Origin: CAZDOD01 sp964506935
Lineage (GTDB): Bacteria > Desulfobacterota > Zymogenia > Zymogenales > Zymogenaceae
NCBI GenBank assembly: GCA_964506935.1
Contig: CAZDOD010000159.1
Span: forward strand, 1-6,801
Length of the DNA: 6,801 nt
Direction: 5' to 3'
Below, piece after piece: positions 1-4,835 of the stretch. The notes under the pieces were generated by a model. It did not search any database. It was given only the letters and a program-made list of their open reading frames with translations, and was not told the DNA's origin. Position 1 is the first letter of the stretch. The number at the start of each line of letters is the position of its first letter. The position numbers and the translations under genes are program-made.

Positions 1-2
1 TT

Positions 3-260
3 CGCATCGTCCTCGAAGGTCTTCGGGGCGAGATTGAGATAACAGCCCTCTGCAGAAGAGAGAGTATCTCTCCCACCCTGTACTATCGGTGGTCCAAGGC
101 CTTTCTCGAAGCGGGAAAGAACGGGCTCACTTTGGATACAAAAAGAGACGTAACCAGCGATGAAGTGAGGAGGCTCAAGGAGGAGAGTGAGTATCTCAAG
201 AAGGCACTGGCCGAGTCGGTGCTGGATATCCAACGTCTCAAAAAAAGCCTCGGGATGTAG
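3..260 (+). CDS. IS3-type transposase OrfA, 3' part (partial at the window edge)
   Basis: The open frame enters from the left edge and gives 85 residues before TAG at 258-260. Its first half reads like the helix-turn-helix of transposase OrfA proteins (Tnp_1/transposase_8 type): ALCRRESISPTLYYRWSKAF at about residues 15-34, matching the familiar pattern of a cysteine-arginine-arginine helix followed by 'IS..T.YRW...F'. The second half (EVRRLKEESEYLKKALAE, then VLDIQRLKKSLG) is heptad-like and fits the leucine-zipper part that mediates OrfA/OrfAB multimerisation. In IS3 elements OrfA binds the terminal repeats, and its HTH is joined to OrfB by -1 frameshifting. The last codons contain a run of seven A (240-246). 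The start codon and first residues lie upstream of the window. Confidence 0.85.
   Translation, partial: RIVLEGLRGEIEITALCRRESISPTLYYRWSKAFLEAGKNGLTLDTKRDVTSDEVRRLKEESEYLKKALAESVLDIQRLKKSLGM
240..246 (+). promoter_or_regulatory. A7 run, candidate -1 frameshift site between orfA and orfB
   Basis: Seven consecutive A lie six codons before the orfA stop, read in the orfA frame as CTC AAA AAA AGC. The orfB frame (-1 relative to orfA) is open from 191 onward, so slippage here would give one OrfAB polypeptide without meeting a stop. IS3 elements usually use A AAA AAG read in the zero frame. Here the phase is C AAA AAA A, so slippage is plausible but not the textbook heptamer. No clear downstream stimulatory hairpin was recognised. 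Confidence 0.45.
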
Positions 261-280
261 AGCAACGGAGGTATGTCAGG

Positions 281-1264
281 ATGAGCAGGCACGAGAAGCT
301 GGTGATCCTCCGCAGTGTCGAGTCTTGCGGTCTCCCCATCTCGAAGGCGTTGACGCATCTGGATGTCCCCCGCTCCACCTACTACCAGTGGAAGCGGAAG
401 TTCCGGTTATGGGGACTTGAGGGGTTGCAGGACAAATCCCCGGTCAAGGGGAGGATATGGAATGCCCTTTTGGGTGAGGAGCGGGAAAAAGTACTTGAAA
501 TCGCTCATTTTTATCCTGAGTGGTCTTCCCGTGAGATTGCGTGTCACATCTCAGACCATTCTAATTTCACGGTATCTGAGTCCACCGTGTACCGGATCCT
601 GAAGAAGAACGGTTTGATTAAACCAAAAGATGCCAAGACATTTCCGGCATCAAAAGAATACGTGATCAAGACCAAGCGTATCAACCAGCAGTGGCAGACC
701 GATGCGCTGTATCTTCTCATCAAACGCTGGGGGTGGTTTTATTTGATATCGGTACTGGGTGACTACAGCCGGAAGATTCTGGCATGGAAGCTTCAGTCTT
801 CGATGGATGCGGACGCATTTGCCGAGGTGGTAGAGTATGCGTGTGAGGAGAGCGGCATAGAAAGCCCGGAATACATACCGAAGCTGGTTACAGACCGTGG
901 CCCAGCACTGATCTCAAGGGTATTTGGAGAATATCTTGAGGCGAAGGGGATCGGCCATATACTGGCTTCACCGTATCATCCCCAGACGAACGGGAAGATA
1001 GAAAGGTATCATCGATCCACCAGGGAGAGGATAAACCTGTTGGTCTGGGAGTCGCCGGATGCGTTACGTGCCGAAATTGGTAAATTTGTTGACTATTACA
1101 ATGCCAGAAGATATCATGAGGCGTTGGGAAATGTCACTCCCGATGATGTGTATTATGGAAGGAGAGAATCTATACTGGAAAAGCGTAGACTGTTAAAAAA
1201 GGATGCGATGGAACGAAGAAGGAGGATAAATATGGAAAGAGTCGAAGCTGGACATGTGACTTAA
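281..1264 (+). CDS. IS3-type transposase OrfB (DD35E integrase-core transposase)
   Basis: This 327-residue protein catalyses strand cleavage and transfer of the element. The N-terminal third is a helix-turn-helix-like region typical of OrfB (LDVPRSTYYQWKRKF near 27-41, then SESTVYRILKKNGL near 99-112). The rve/RNase H-like core follows with all three catalytic acids: D141 in WQTDALYL, D205 in LVTDRGP, and E241 in HPQTNGKIERYHR. The spacing between D205 and E241 is 35 residues, the DD35E signature of the IS3 family. The C-terminus is basic (residues ~290-317), common in these proteins. ATG 281 is chosen because GGAGG lies at 267-271, nine bases upstream; translation could also arrive by frameshift from orfA, since the frame is open back to 191. 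No internal stop or frameshift is seen. Confidence 0.92.
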   Translation: MSRHEKLVILRSVESCGLPISKALTHLDVPRSTYYQWKRKFRLWGLEGLQDKSPVKGRIWNALLGEEREKVLEIAHFYPEWSSREIACHISDHSNFTVSESTVYRILKKNGLIKPKDAKTFPASKEYVIKTKRINQQWQTDALYLLIKRWGWFYLISVLGDYSRKILAWKLQSSMDADAFAEVVEYACEESGIESPEYIPKLVTDRGPALISRVFGEYLEAKGIGHILASPYHPQTNGKIERYHRSTRERINLLVWESPDALRAEIGKFVDYYNARRYHEALGNVTPDDVYYGRRESILEKRRLLKKDAMERRRRINMERVEAGHVT

Positions 1265-1278
1265 TTTAGAGCCCGTAT

Positions 1279-1304
1279 TGTCCAACTTTCGCTGACGATA
1301 TACA
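1279..1304 (-). repeat. Putative right terminal inverted repeat of the IS
   Basis: Fifteen bases after the orfB stop the sequence becomes TGTCCAACTTTCGCTGACGA and continues to TACA at 1301-1304. Read from the outside on the - strand it starts TGTATATCGTCAGCGAAAG, beginning with TG as IS3-family ends do. Immediately beyond it the base composition drops to AT-rich host-like DNA. The matching left end is outside the window, so the exact tip is uncertain by several bases. Confidence 0.45.
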
Positions 1305-1581
1305 AGTTATTTAAATGCATAGCAATTTTTATCAAATTCACAAATTCATGTAAACATTTTTTTTCACTATTATTTTTTCTATTTATTCCATCATTTTCAT
1401 CTTCGGTGTACCTGTATGGTGGAATATGGTAGGTTGTGACCTGCTCTCAATAATAGTAGCATTCTTTAAGTTAGACTGGTGGCATTTGTCATATGCTGAG
1501 CTTCCGAAAACCAGTAAAATATGATTTCGGGGCCGGAGAATTATAGCTAATTATATTAATATTGTATTCCTTGATTTTGTA
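1305..1581. other. AT-rich stretch without a recognised gene
   Basis: Between the IS end and the recombinase remnant both strands are broken by frequent stops, and no small protein with a ribosome binding site was found. The composition is strongly AT-rich compared with the genes at 2000-4650. No tRNA, terminator with a U tract or convincing promoter was seen. Confidence 0.6.
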
Positions 1582-1785
1582 TTACCACCGAAAAGCCTCC
1601 ATATACTCCTCCCGGATATCCTCGACAGTATACTTTAGATAATGTTCTGTGCATTTGATTGAAGAATGCCCAAGAAGTTGTTTCAGCTTGGCAAAGTTAC
1701 TTGTGTCGTTAAGAAAATGGATGGCGAAAGAATGGCAGTTTATGTCAGTTAGCAAAAATTTTAAACTAAAGATAGGAATTTTAAC
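1582..1785 (-). pseudogene. Tyrosine recombinase (phage integrase) C-terminal remnant
   Basis: The reverse strand is open from 1785 down to TAA at 1584-1582. The part from about 1749 onward matches the end of a tyrosine recombinase: HSFAIHFLND corresponds to the usual 'RHSFATHLL', KLKQLLGHSSIK is the classic 'Q.LLGHSS' box with its histidine, and CTEHYLKYTVEDIREEY carries the nucleophile tyrosine region 'T..YL' and the C-terminal helix. The gene is broken: a stop lies at 1788-1786, there is no usable start or ribosome binding site, and nothing upstream resembles the rest of an integrase. The HxxR box is also lost, because the residues aligned with 'HxLRH' read DINCH, so both the catalytic His and Arg are replaced. 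It is therefore a relic of an integrated element, in line with the neighbouring IS. The family call rests on these C-terminal motifs alone. Confidence 0.75.
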
Positions 1786-2020
1786 TTAGAACTTAATAAA
1801 ATAGTATAATTTTAGTATATACTTCAGTAATGAGAAAAGAAAGCAACCGCTGCCTTCTTATGTCTCAAAAATATCTTAAGACATGCGTGGGAGAGCACGG
1901 CAGTAAGGGGCTGTGGAGTTTAAAGGTTTGAATGAGGATTGCTTTTTGTATGGCTCCCCCCAAAGCCCACAGCCGATGCGCAGAGCTAACGGCGCATCGA
2001 CACAAAGCCACTGTCTCCGA
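1786..2020. other. Intergenic stretch with small inverted repeats, no gene seen
   Basis: The sequence separates the recombinase remnant from the end of the envelope operon. It starts AT-rich and becomes GC-richer after about 1885. It contains an 8-bp hairpin (1974-1999), and GGCTGTGG at 1909-1916 is complementary to CCACAGCC at 1967-1974. The open frame on the + strand that begins at 1932 runs antisense to the 75-aa membrane gene and is treated as a shadow. Confidence 0.5.
1974..1999 (-). terminator. Possible hairpin terminator after the envelope operon
   Basis: CGATGCGC (1974-1981) and GCGCATCG (1992-1999) form a perfect 8-bp GC-rich stem with a 10-base loop, 21 bases beyond the TGA of the 75-aa gene. 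No U tract follows on the - strand (the next bases are GGCTGTGGGC). It could be a Rho-assisted or 3'-end-stabilising hairpin rather than an intrinsic terminator. Confidence 0.35.
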
Positions 2021-2248
2021 TCAGCGTTTTTTCATTGCCACGACCAGTAGCACGATCCCCCCGACCAGCGCGATTCCTCCGAGAATCGGCGACAGTGGAA
2101 TCGTATTTGTCTTCTCCGCCGTCATGTGCAACGGGCCGAGGTTGACGACCTCCTCCTGGGTCTTATAAGTGATTCCCTTATATGCGAACACCACGATGCC
2201 TATCACGATCAGTATGATCGCAACTACCGATATCATCTTTTTATTCAA
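2021..2248 (-). CDS. 75-aa two-helix membrane protein, unknown function, TTG start
   Basis: This last gene of the leftward operon encodes a small protein with two hydrophobic segments: residues ~5-24 (SVVAIILIVIGIVVFAYKG) and ~53-72 (LSPILGGIALVGGIVLLVVA). Between them is a polar loop of about 28 residues, and the ends are basic (MNKK and MKKR). Two helices with lysines at both ends predict both termini in the cytoplasm and the loop outside. The first codon is TTG at 2248-2246, chosen because GGAGG (2255-2259) stands six bases upstream; the in-frame ATG at 2236 would be 18 bases from that site. It follows the lmo0937-type gene by 36 bases, suggesting co-transcription. The loop motif 'VNLGPLHMTAEKT' gives the impression of a recurring small family, but I cannot name it with confidence and assign no function. 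Confidence 0.8.
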   Translation of the reverse strand: MNKKMISVVAIILIVIGIVVFAYKGITYKTQEEVVNLGPLHMTAEKTNTIPLSPILGGIALVGGIVLLVVAMKKR

Positions 2249-2284
2249 TCCAAACCTCCGATTTTTTAACTTATTAACCGCTTC

Positions 2285-2431
2285 CTACCTGCGCCACCGC
2301 TGGATGAACCCGACTACTATCACGATCAGGGCAATCAACAGAAGGACGTGAAGAACCCCCCCCACCGTGTACCCCGTCAACAACCCGAGCAGCCACAGAA
2401 TCACCAGTATTGCGGCAATCGTCCACAACAT
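2285..2431 (-). CDS. lmo0937/DUF5670-type mini membrane protein (48 aa)
   Basis: This small gene encodes a protein starting MLWTIAAILVILWLLGLLTG and ending FIQRWRR. It matches from memory the lmo0937 family (DUF5670): a 'MLWTIA..L.ILWLLG' first helix, a short turn with 'GYTVGG.LHVLL', a second helix (LLIALIVIVVGF) and a basic tail. The two helices (~3-20 and ~27-43) make it an integral inner-membrane protein. No molecular role is established for the family. ATG 2431 is supported by AAGGAG seven bases upstream (reverse strand around 2439-2444). It lies between the Thivi_2564-type gene, with a 97-base gap holding a strong hairpin, and the 75-aa gene. Other starts are not plausible because the family begins exactly at this Met. 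Confidence 0.88.
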   Translation of the reverse strand: MLWTIAAILVILWLLGLLTGYTVGGVLHVLLLIALIVIVVGFIQRWRR

Positions 2432-2465
2432 AATATGCTCCTTTTAGTCGTTGTTCGTTATTACT

Positions 2466-2500
2466 GTTCTCACCTCCCCCTTCAGGGGGGAGGTGAGAAC
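2466..2500 (-). repeat. Perfect 15-bp intercistronic hairpin containing Shine-Dalgarno-like sequence
   Basis: GTTCTCACCTCCCCC at 2466-2480 and its exact reverse complement at 2486-2500 flank a 5-base loop. In the leftward transcript the 5' arm holds an anti-Shine-Dalgarno-like UCACCUCCC and the 3' arm the matching GGGAGGUGA. That 9-mer also occurs as the ribosome binding site of the gene just upstream in the transcript (2697-2705). There is no U tract on either side, so it is not a standard intrinsic terminator. It sits 28 bases after the stop of the 53-aa gene and 34 bases before the start of the 48-aa gene. Confidence 0.85.
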
Positions 2501-2528
2501 ACCAGCTATTGTACTACAGACCAACCCC

Positions 2529-2690
2529 CTAGAGCAGGCCAAAAGCGCGCAGCAGCCATAGAATCACCAGAATAACCACGACGACGTTCAAGATCGTCTT
2601 GATTTTGCGGTCCATCGGGATGTATGAATTAACCAGCCACAGGATTACCCCAACGATTACCAGAACGACTATTACCGTTATAAGTGACAT
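2529..2690 (-). CDS. Thivi_2564-type mini membrane protein (53 aa)
   Basis: The encoded protein begins MSLITVIVVLVIVGVILWLV, continues with the cytoplasm/membrane boundary motif NSYIPMDRKIKTILNVVVV and ends ILWLLRAFGLL. This is the pattern I know for the Thivi_2564 family of mini membrane proteins: helix, 'N.YIPMD.KIK.ILN', helix, 'LLWLL..FGL'. It is predicted to span the inner membrane twice (residues ~3-20 and ~33-50) with a basic loop. Its role is unknown. The start is firm: GGGAGGTGA (2697-2705) lies six bases before ATG 2690 and is a near-perfect ribosome binding site, implying strong translation. It lies 132 bases downstream of the repeat-protein gene in the same direction and is followed by the hairpin and another mini membrane gene. 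Confidence 0.88.
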   Translation of the reverse strand: MSLITVIVVLVIVGVILWLVNSYIPMDRKIKTILNVVVVILVILWLLRAFGLL

Positions 2691-2822
2691 GTCTCATCAC
2701 CTCCCTTTTCTTGGTTTAATTCAGTCAATTGGCTTTGTGATCAGAACTTGTTTTGTTTTCAATCTTCTCATTATCCCAGAAATGATCAGAAACGTCGCCC
2801 TATCGGAACCCCGCGACCGTTC
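2691..2822. other. Intercistronic spacer with a 9-bp direct repeat
   Basis: The spacer between the repeat-protein gene and the 53-aa gene is AT-richer than its flanks. TGATCAGAA occurs at 2738-2746 and again at 2783-2791, 45 bases apart; each contains the palindrome TGATCA. No -24/-12 or clear -35/-10 promoter was recognised on the - strand. The repeat could be a regulator site or chance. Confidence 0.3.
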
Positions 2823-4012
2823 TTATCTGGCCGTCTCGTACTTCATTTCCCAGATGTACCACGTAGGGAATACGTAGACCCAGTAGCCGGCCGGGAGGTC
2901 TCGGATAGAGCCGTACTCCCTGTCGGTTGAATATCCCCTGTCATAGTAGTTGCCGTACGTGATGACCTCCAGGGGGGCCGAAATCTCTTTTTTCAGGTTG
3001 TAGTATTTGCCGTACGCCGACGTCGGATCATTCTTTTCTTCTGGCGTCGGGCCGGGGGTTGGCTCCGGTCCCGGGCCGGACGAGCCCTTCATGTCCTTCC
3101 AGATATACCAGTAGGGATAGGCGTAGACCCAGTAGCCGGCGGGAAGGTTCCTGTTTGTGCCGTAGGTCGTCCTGTCCTGATACCCCAGATCGTAGAGGTC
3201 CCCGTATCTATCCTTATCGGCGGGAATCGAGAAGGTCTTGAGGATCGTCTTGTATTTGCCCCTAACGGAGGCCTTTCGGTAGTCCAGAGATGCTCCCGTA
3301 TCCTCCGTCTTTGTCTTCCAGATGTACCAGTAGGGGTAGGCGTAGACCCAGTACCCGGAGGGAAGGTTCCTATTGGTGCCGTAGGTGGTCCTGTCCTGGT
3401 ACCCCAGATCGTAGAGGTCCCCGTATCTGTCCTNNNNNNNNNNNNNNNNNNNNNNNNNNNNNNNNNNNNNNNNNNNNNNNNNNNNNNNNNNNNNNNNNNN
3501 NNNNNNNNNNNNNNNNNNNNNNNNNNNNNNNNNCCGTAGGTGGTCCTGTCCTGGTACCCCAGATCGTAGAGGTCCCCGTATCTGTCCTTGTCCTCGGGGA
3601 CCGAGAATGTCTTGAGGATCGTCTCATATTTGCCCCTAACGGAGGCCCTTCCATAGTCCAGAGAGGCTCCAGTATCGCCTTCCTTTGTCTTCCAGATGTA
3701 CCAGTAGGGATAGGCGTAGACCCAGTAGCCGGCGGGGAGGTTCCTGTTTGCGCCGTAGGTGGTCCTGTCCTGATATCCAAGATCGTAGAGTTCCCCGTAT
3801 CTGTCCTTATCGGCGGGAACCGAGAAGGTATCGAGGATCGTCTCGTACCTGCCGTTAGCGGAGCCCTTTGTGTAGTCCAGCGAGCCCCCCGTCGACGGCT
3901 GTATCGTGCCCATGGGTGTCGTCGTCGTAGTGACCGGGAAGACGCAACCCACACCCATCGCGGCAACCGCAACCAACACGATTGTCAGCATCACTGTCTT
4001 TTTATTCGTCAT
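2823..4012 (-). CDS. Exported, probably lipid-anchored protein with tyrosine-rich 73-residue tandem repeats (gene spans a scaffold gap)
   Basis: The N-terminus MTNKKTVMLTIVLVAVAAMG-VGC is a signal peptide ending at Cys23; the lipobox (GVGC) is imperfect at position -3. After a Thr/Pro linker come near-identical 73-residue units: unit 1 (residues 42-114), unit 2 (115-187, interrupted by the gap) and unit 3 (188-260). Each has SLDY, a basic strand, the DKDRYG-LYDLGYQDRTTYG block, then NLP(A/S)GYWVYAYPYWYIWK. A Pro/Gly/Glu linker leads to a diverged fourth unit ending DLPAGYWVYVFPTWYIWEMK. Removing the 100 N and one of the two identical 55-base flanks restores one continuous frame of 344 residues with exact 219-base periodicity, so apparent separate frames here are not separate genes. 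The number of central units remains unknown. AGGAGG six bases upstream supports ATG 4012, which overlaps the end of the response-regulator gene by 11 bases. Family not recognised; a surface or periplasmic role is inferred. Confidence 0.85.
3078..3296 (-). repeat. 219-bp tandem repeat, unit 3 (73 codons)
   Basis: Third unit of the array, from GASLDYRK through YPYWYIWKDMK. It keeps all the tyrosines and tryptophans of units 1 and 2. It leads directly into a Pro/Glu-rich linker and the diverged last unit. Confidence 0.85.
3434..3533. other. 100-N scaffold gap, probably an overlap rather than missing sequence
   Basis: Exactly 100 N separate two contigs whose ends share an identical 55-base sequence (3379-3433 equals 3534-3588). 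Collapsing one copy and the Ns gives exact 219-base spacing between repeat units and restores the reading frame. The N length is therefore nominal. Extra identical repeat units could still be hidden, because the assembler could not count them. Confidence 0.9.
3671..3889 (-). repeat. 219-bp tandem repeat, unit 1 (73 codons)
   Basis: First full unit of the coding tandem array (GGSLDY... to ...EGDT). Unit 2 extends from 3670 to 3297 in window coordinates because it holds the 100-N gap and a duplicated 55-base flank; unit 3 covers 3078-3296. Units 2 and 3 are more alike than either is to unit 1, and a much diverged relative occupies about 2823-3020. The period is a multiple of three, so unit gain or loss leaves the frame intact. 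Confidence 0.85.
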
Positions 4013-4649
4013 GATTTCCTCCTAAATTGGGGCGAGCTTTTGCGCCCCCCGTTCGGTTACCTGGCGTTTCTCCAGGCGTACCGGTTGTACTAGACGTAAA
4101 CACAGTATCCCGGCGGAAGTTTCCCTCGATCCTAGTGTCTGGCAACTCCAGGGCGTTCGCCCATCCCTCTACGGTTGCGTCGTGGTAATCTCGTAGATCC
4201 CCGTGAGCGAGCTCGCGGCTCTCCCTTTCGGGAGGGAGTTCCCGGAAACAATTATCTTTCGTGATGTTTTTTACCTTTGTCAAAAGCTCGTCAAGGTCAA
4301 AGGGTTTGCTCAGAAAGTCGTCCGCTCCGCTCTTGATGCTACTAAACCTGGTTCCAACATCACCAAGCGCGGTGATTATAATGATAGGGACTTGCTTAAG
4401 AGGTGGCTCCTCACCCCTGATTTTCCGGCATACCTCAAGGCCGTTCATTCTCGGCATTGTGACGTCCAGGAGTATGAGGTCAGGGATCAACTCCCGCGCC
4501 TTCTCATAACCATCGTGACCGTTTTCAGCAAAATACGGACTGTACCCCTCCTCACCAAGGATTGATCCGAGTGTTTCCCTGATGCTCGGCTCATCGTCAA
4601 CAATAAGGACCGTGCCTACATTATTTTTCTTCATTTCCGGCCGGAACAT
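4002..4649 (-). CDS. Response regulator with intact receiver and truncated HD-GYP output domain
   Basis: Residues ~12-130 form a complete CheY-like receiver: D18/D19 acidic pocket, phosphoacceptor D62 (LLDVTMP), T93 (ITAL) and K115 (LSKPFD). After a linker, residues 155-176 (HDATVEGWANALEL-PDTRIEG) resemble the start of the HD-GYP domain of RpfG-like c-di-GMP phosphodiesterases ('YDATIEGW..ALDLRD.ETEGH'). The similarity then stops before the HD and GYP motifs, so no catalysis is possible. The last ~40 residues (GNFRRDTVFTSS... to NHDE) are low-complexity and are read in the wrong frame through the tail of a former repeat-protein gene. The gene thus looks like a deletion chimera that could act as a stand-alone receiver or phosphate sink. 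ATG 4649 is preceded by AAGGGGA at good spacing; Met6 is a weaker alternative. The stop overlaps the next gene's start by 11 bases, suggesting translational coupling. Confidence 0.85.
   Translation of the reverse strand: MFRPEMKKNNVGTVLIVDDEPSIRETLGSILGEEGYSPYFAENGHDGYEKARELIPDLILLDVTMPRMNGLEVCRKIRGEEPPLKQVPIIIITALGDVGTRFSSIKSGADDFLSKPFDLDELLTKVKNITKDNCFRELPPERESRELAHGDLRDYHDATVEGWANALELPDTRIEGNFRRDTVFTSSTTGTPGETPGNRTGGAKARPNLGGNHDE
4029..4048 (-). repeat. Small GC-rich hairpin before the repeat-protein gene
   Basis: GGGGCG (4029-4034) and CGCCCC (4043-4048) can form a 6-bp stem with an 8-base loop, just upstream of the ribosome binding site of the gene starting at 4012. It lies inside the present end of the response-regulator frame. 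Before the proposed deletion it would have been in the spacer after the lost gene's stop codon (4059-4057). Confidence 0.35.
4057..4131 (-). pseudogene. Remnant tail of a second tyrosine-rich repeat-protein gene
   Basis: In a frame different from the response regulator, the reverse strand reads DRGKLPPGYCVYV, then a TAG at 4092-4090, then YNRYAWRNAR and TAA at 4059-4057. This lines up with RNLPAGYWVYAYPYWYIWK of the neighbouring repeat protein. At DNA level, 4072-4124 aligns without gaps at about 70 percent identity to the repeat segment starting at 3099. It has an internal stop, a Trp-to-Cys change and no start, so it is a decayed 3' end. It lies 44 bases upstream of the intact paralogue, as expected for an original tandem pair of genes. 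Confidence 0.7.
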
Positions 4650-4801
4650 TTCTATCTTCCCCTTTCAAATAGGTCCTTCTTCTTGAGCTCATTTAAACCG
4701 CTCACGGTCGGGACGGTAAAGTCAAATGATTTTTCAAGATAATGGAAAATAAAACAACGGTTTTCCCCTACATATCTCATCTAATTCGTAGCTTTAAATA
4801 A

Positions 4802-4817
4802 AGCAATATCTATGCCA
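4802..4817 (-). promoter_or_regulatory. Sigma54 (-24/-12) promoter for the envelope operon
   Basis: Read on the - strand: TGGCAT, five bases (AGATA), TTGCT, preceded by C. This matches the sigma54 consensus (Y)TGGCAC-N5-TTGC(A/T) at every position but one, with the invariant GG and GC doublets and the exact spacing. It points leftward toward the response-regulator start at 4649. Transcription would begin near 4790. Confidence 0.7.
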
Positions 4818-4835
4818 GACATGAGGTATCAGCTG

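Larger units (their letters stand above)
1..1304 (+). mobile_element. IS3-like insertion sequence, right-hand part (left end outside the window)
   Basis: Two consecutive + strand genes have the layout of an IS3-family element: a short helix-turn-helix OrfA and a longer DDE transposase OrfB in the -1 frame relative to OrfA. The left end and the start of orfA lie outside the window, so the element cannot be delimited on that side. The right boundary is placed at 1304 because the sequence there, read inward on the - strand, begins TGTATATCGTC, and IS3-type ends usually start with TG. That boundary is an inference, since the left terminal repeat is not available for comparison and no target-site duplication can be tested. 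OrfB is uninterrupted, so the element may still be active if its left end is intact. Confidence 0.8.

Noticed and set aside
83..358. - strand open frame opposite the IS start
   Set aside because: Antisense to orfA/orfB, which carry clear helix-turn-helix and catalytic motifs.
1860..1884. Small inverted repeat ATGTCT...AGACAT
   Set aside because: Only six base pairs in AT-rich DNA with no following U tract or adjacent gene; not distinguishable from chance.
2466..2500. Intrinsic terminator at the 15-bp hairpin
   Set aside because: Neither side is followed by a U tract (AGUAAUAACG on the - strand, ACCAGCUAUU on the + strand).
2348..2877. Several + strand open frames (2348-2575, 2599-2877, 2748-2930)
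   Set aside because: They run opposite the two mini membrane genes, which match known small families and have strong ribosome binding sites; the + frames have neither.
3078..3889. Possible CRISPR array
   Set aside because: The repeats are 219 bp, directly adjacent, without unique spacers, and encode a continuous protein.
3370..3972. Arg/Pro/Thr-rich alternative frame on the - strand, and the similar frame after the gap in the frame starting at 4012
   Set aside because: Low-complexity output of the wrong frame of the 219-bp repeat. The nominal 100-N gap shifts phase by two bases relative to the true join.
3290..4093. Long + strand open frame opposite the repeat protein
   Set aside because: It is antisense to a gene with signal peptide, ribosome binding site and periodic repeats. 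Its translation has no recognisable features, and its length arises from high GC, repetition and the run of N.
4203..4565. + strand open frames opposite the response regulator
   Set aside because: Antisense to a receiver domain with all its conserved residues; no ribosome binding site and no family resemblance.
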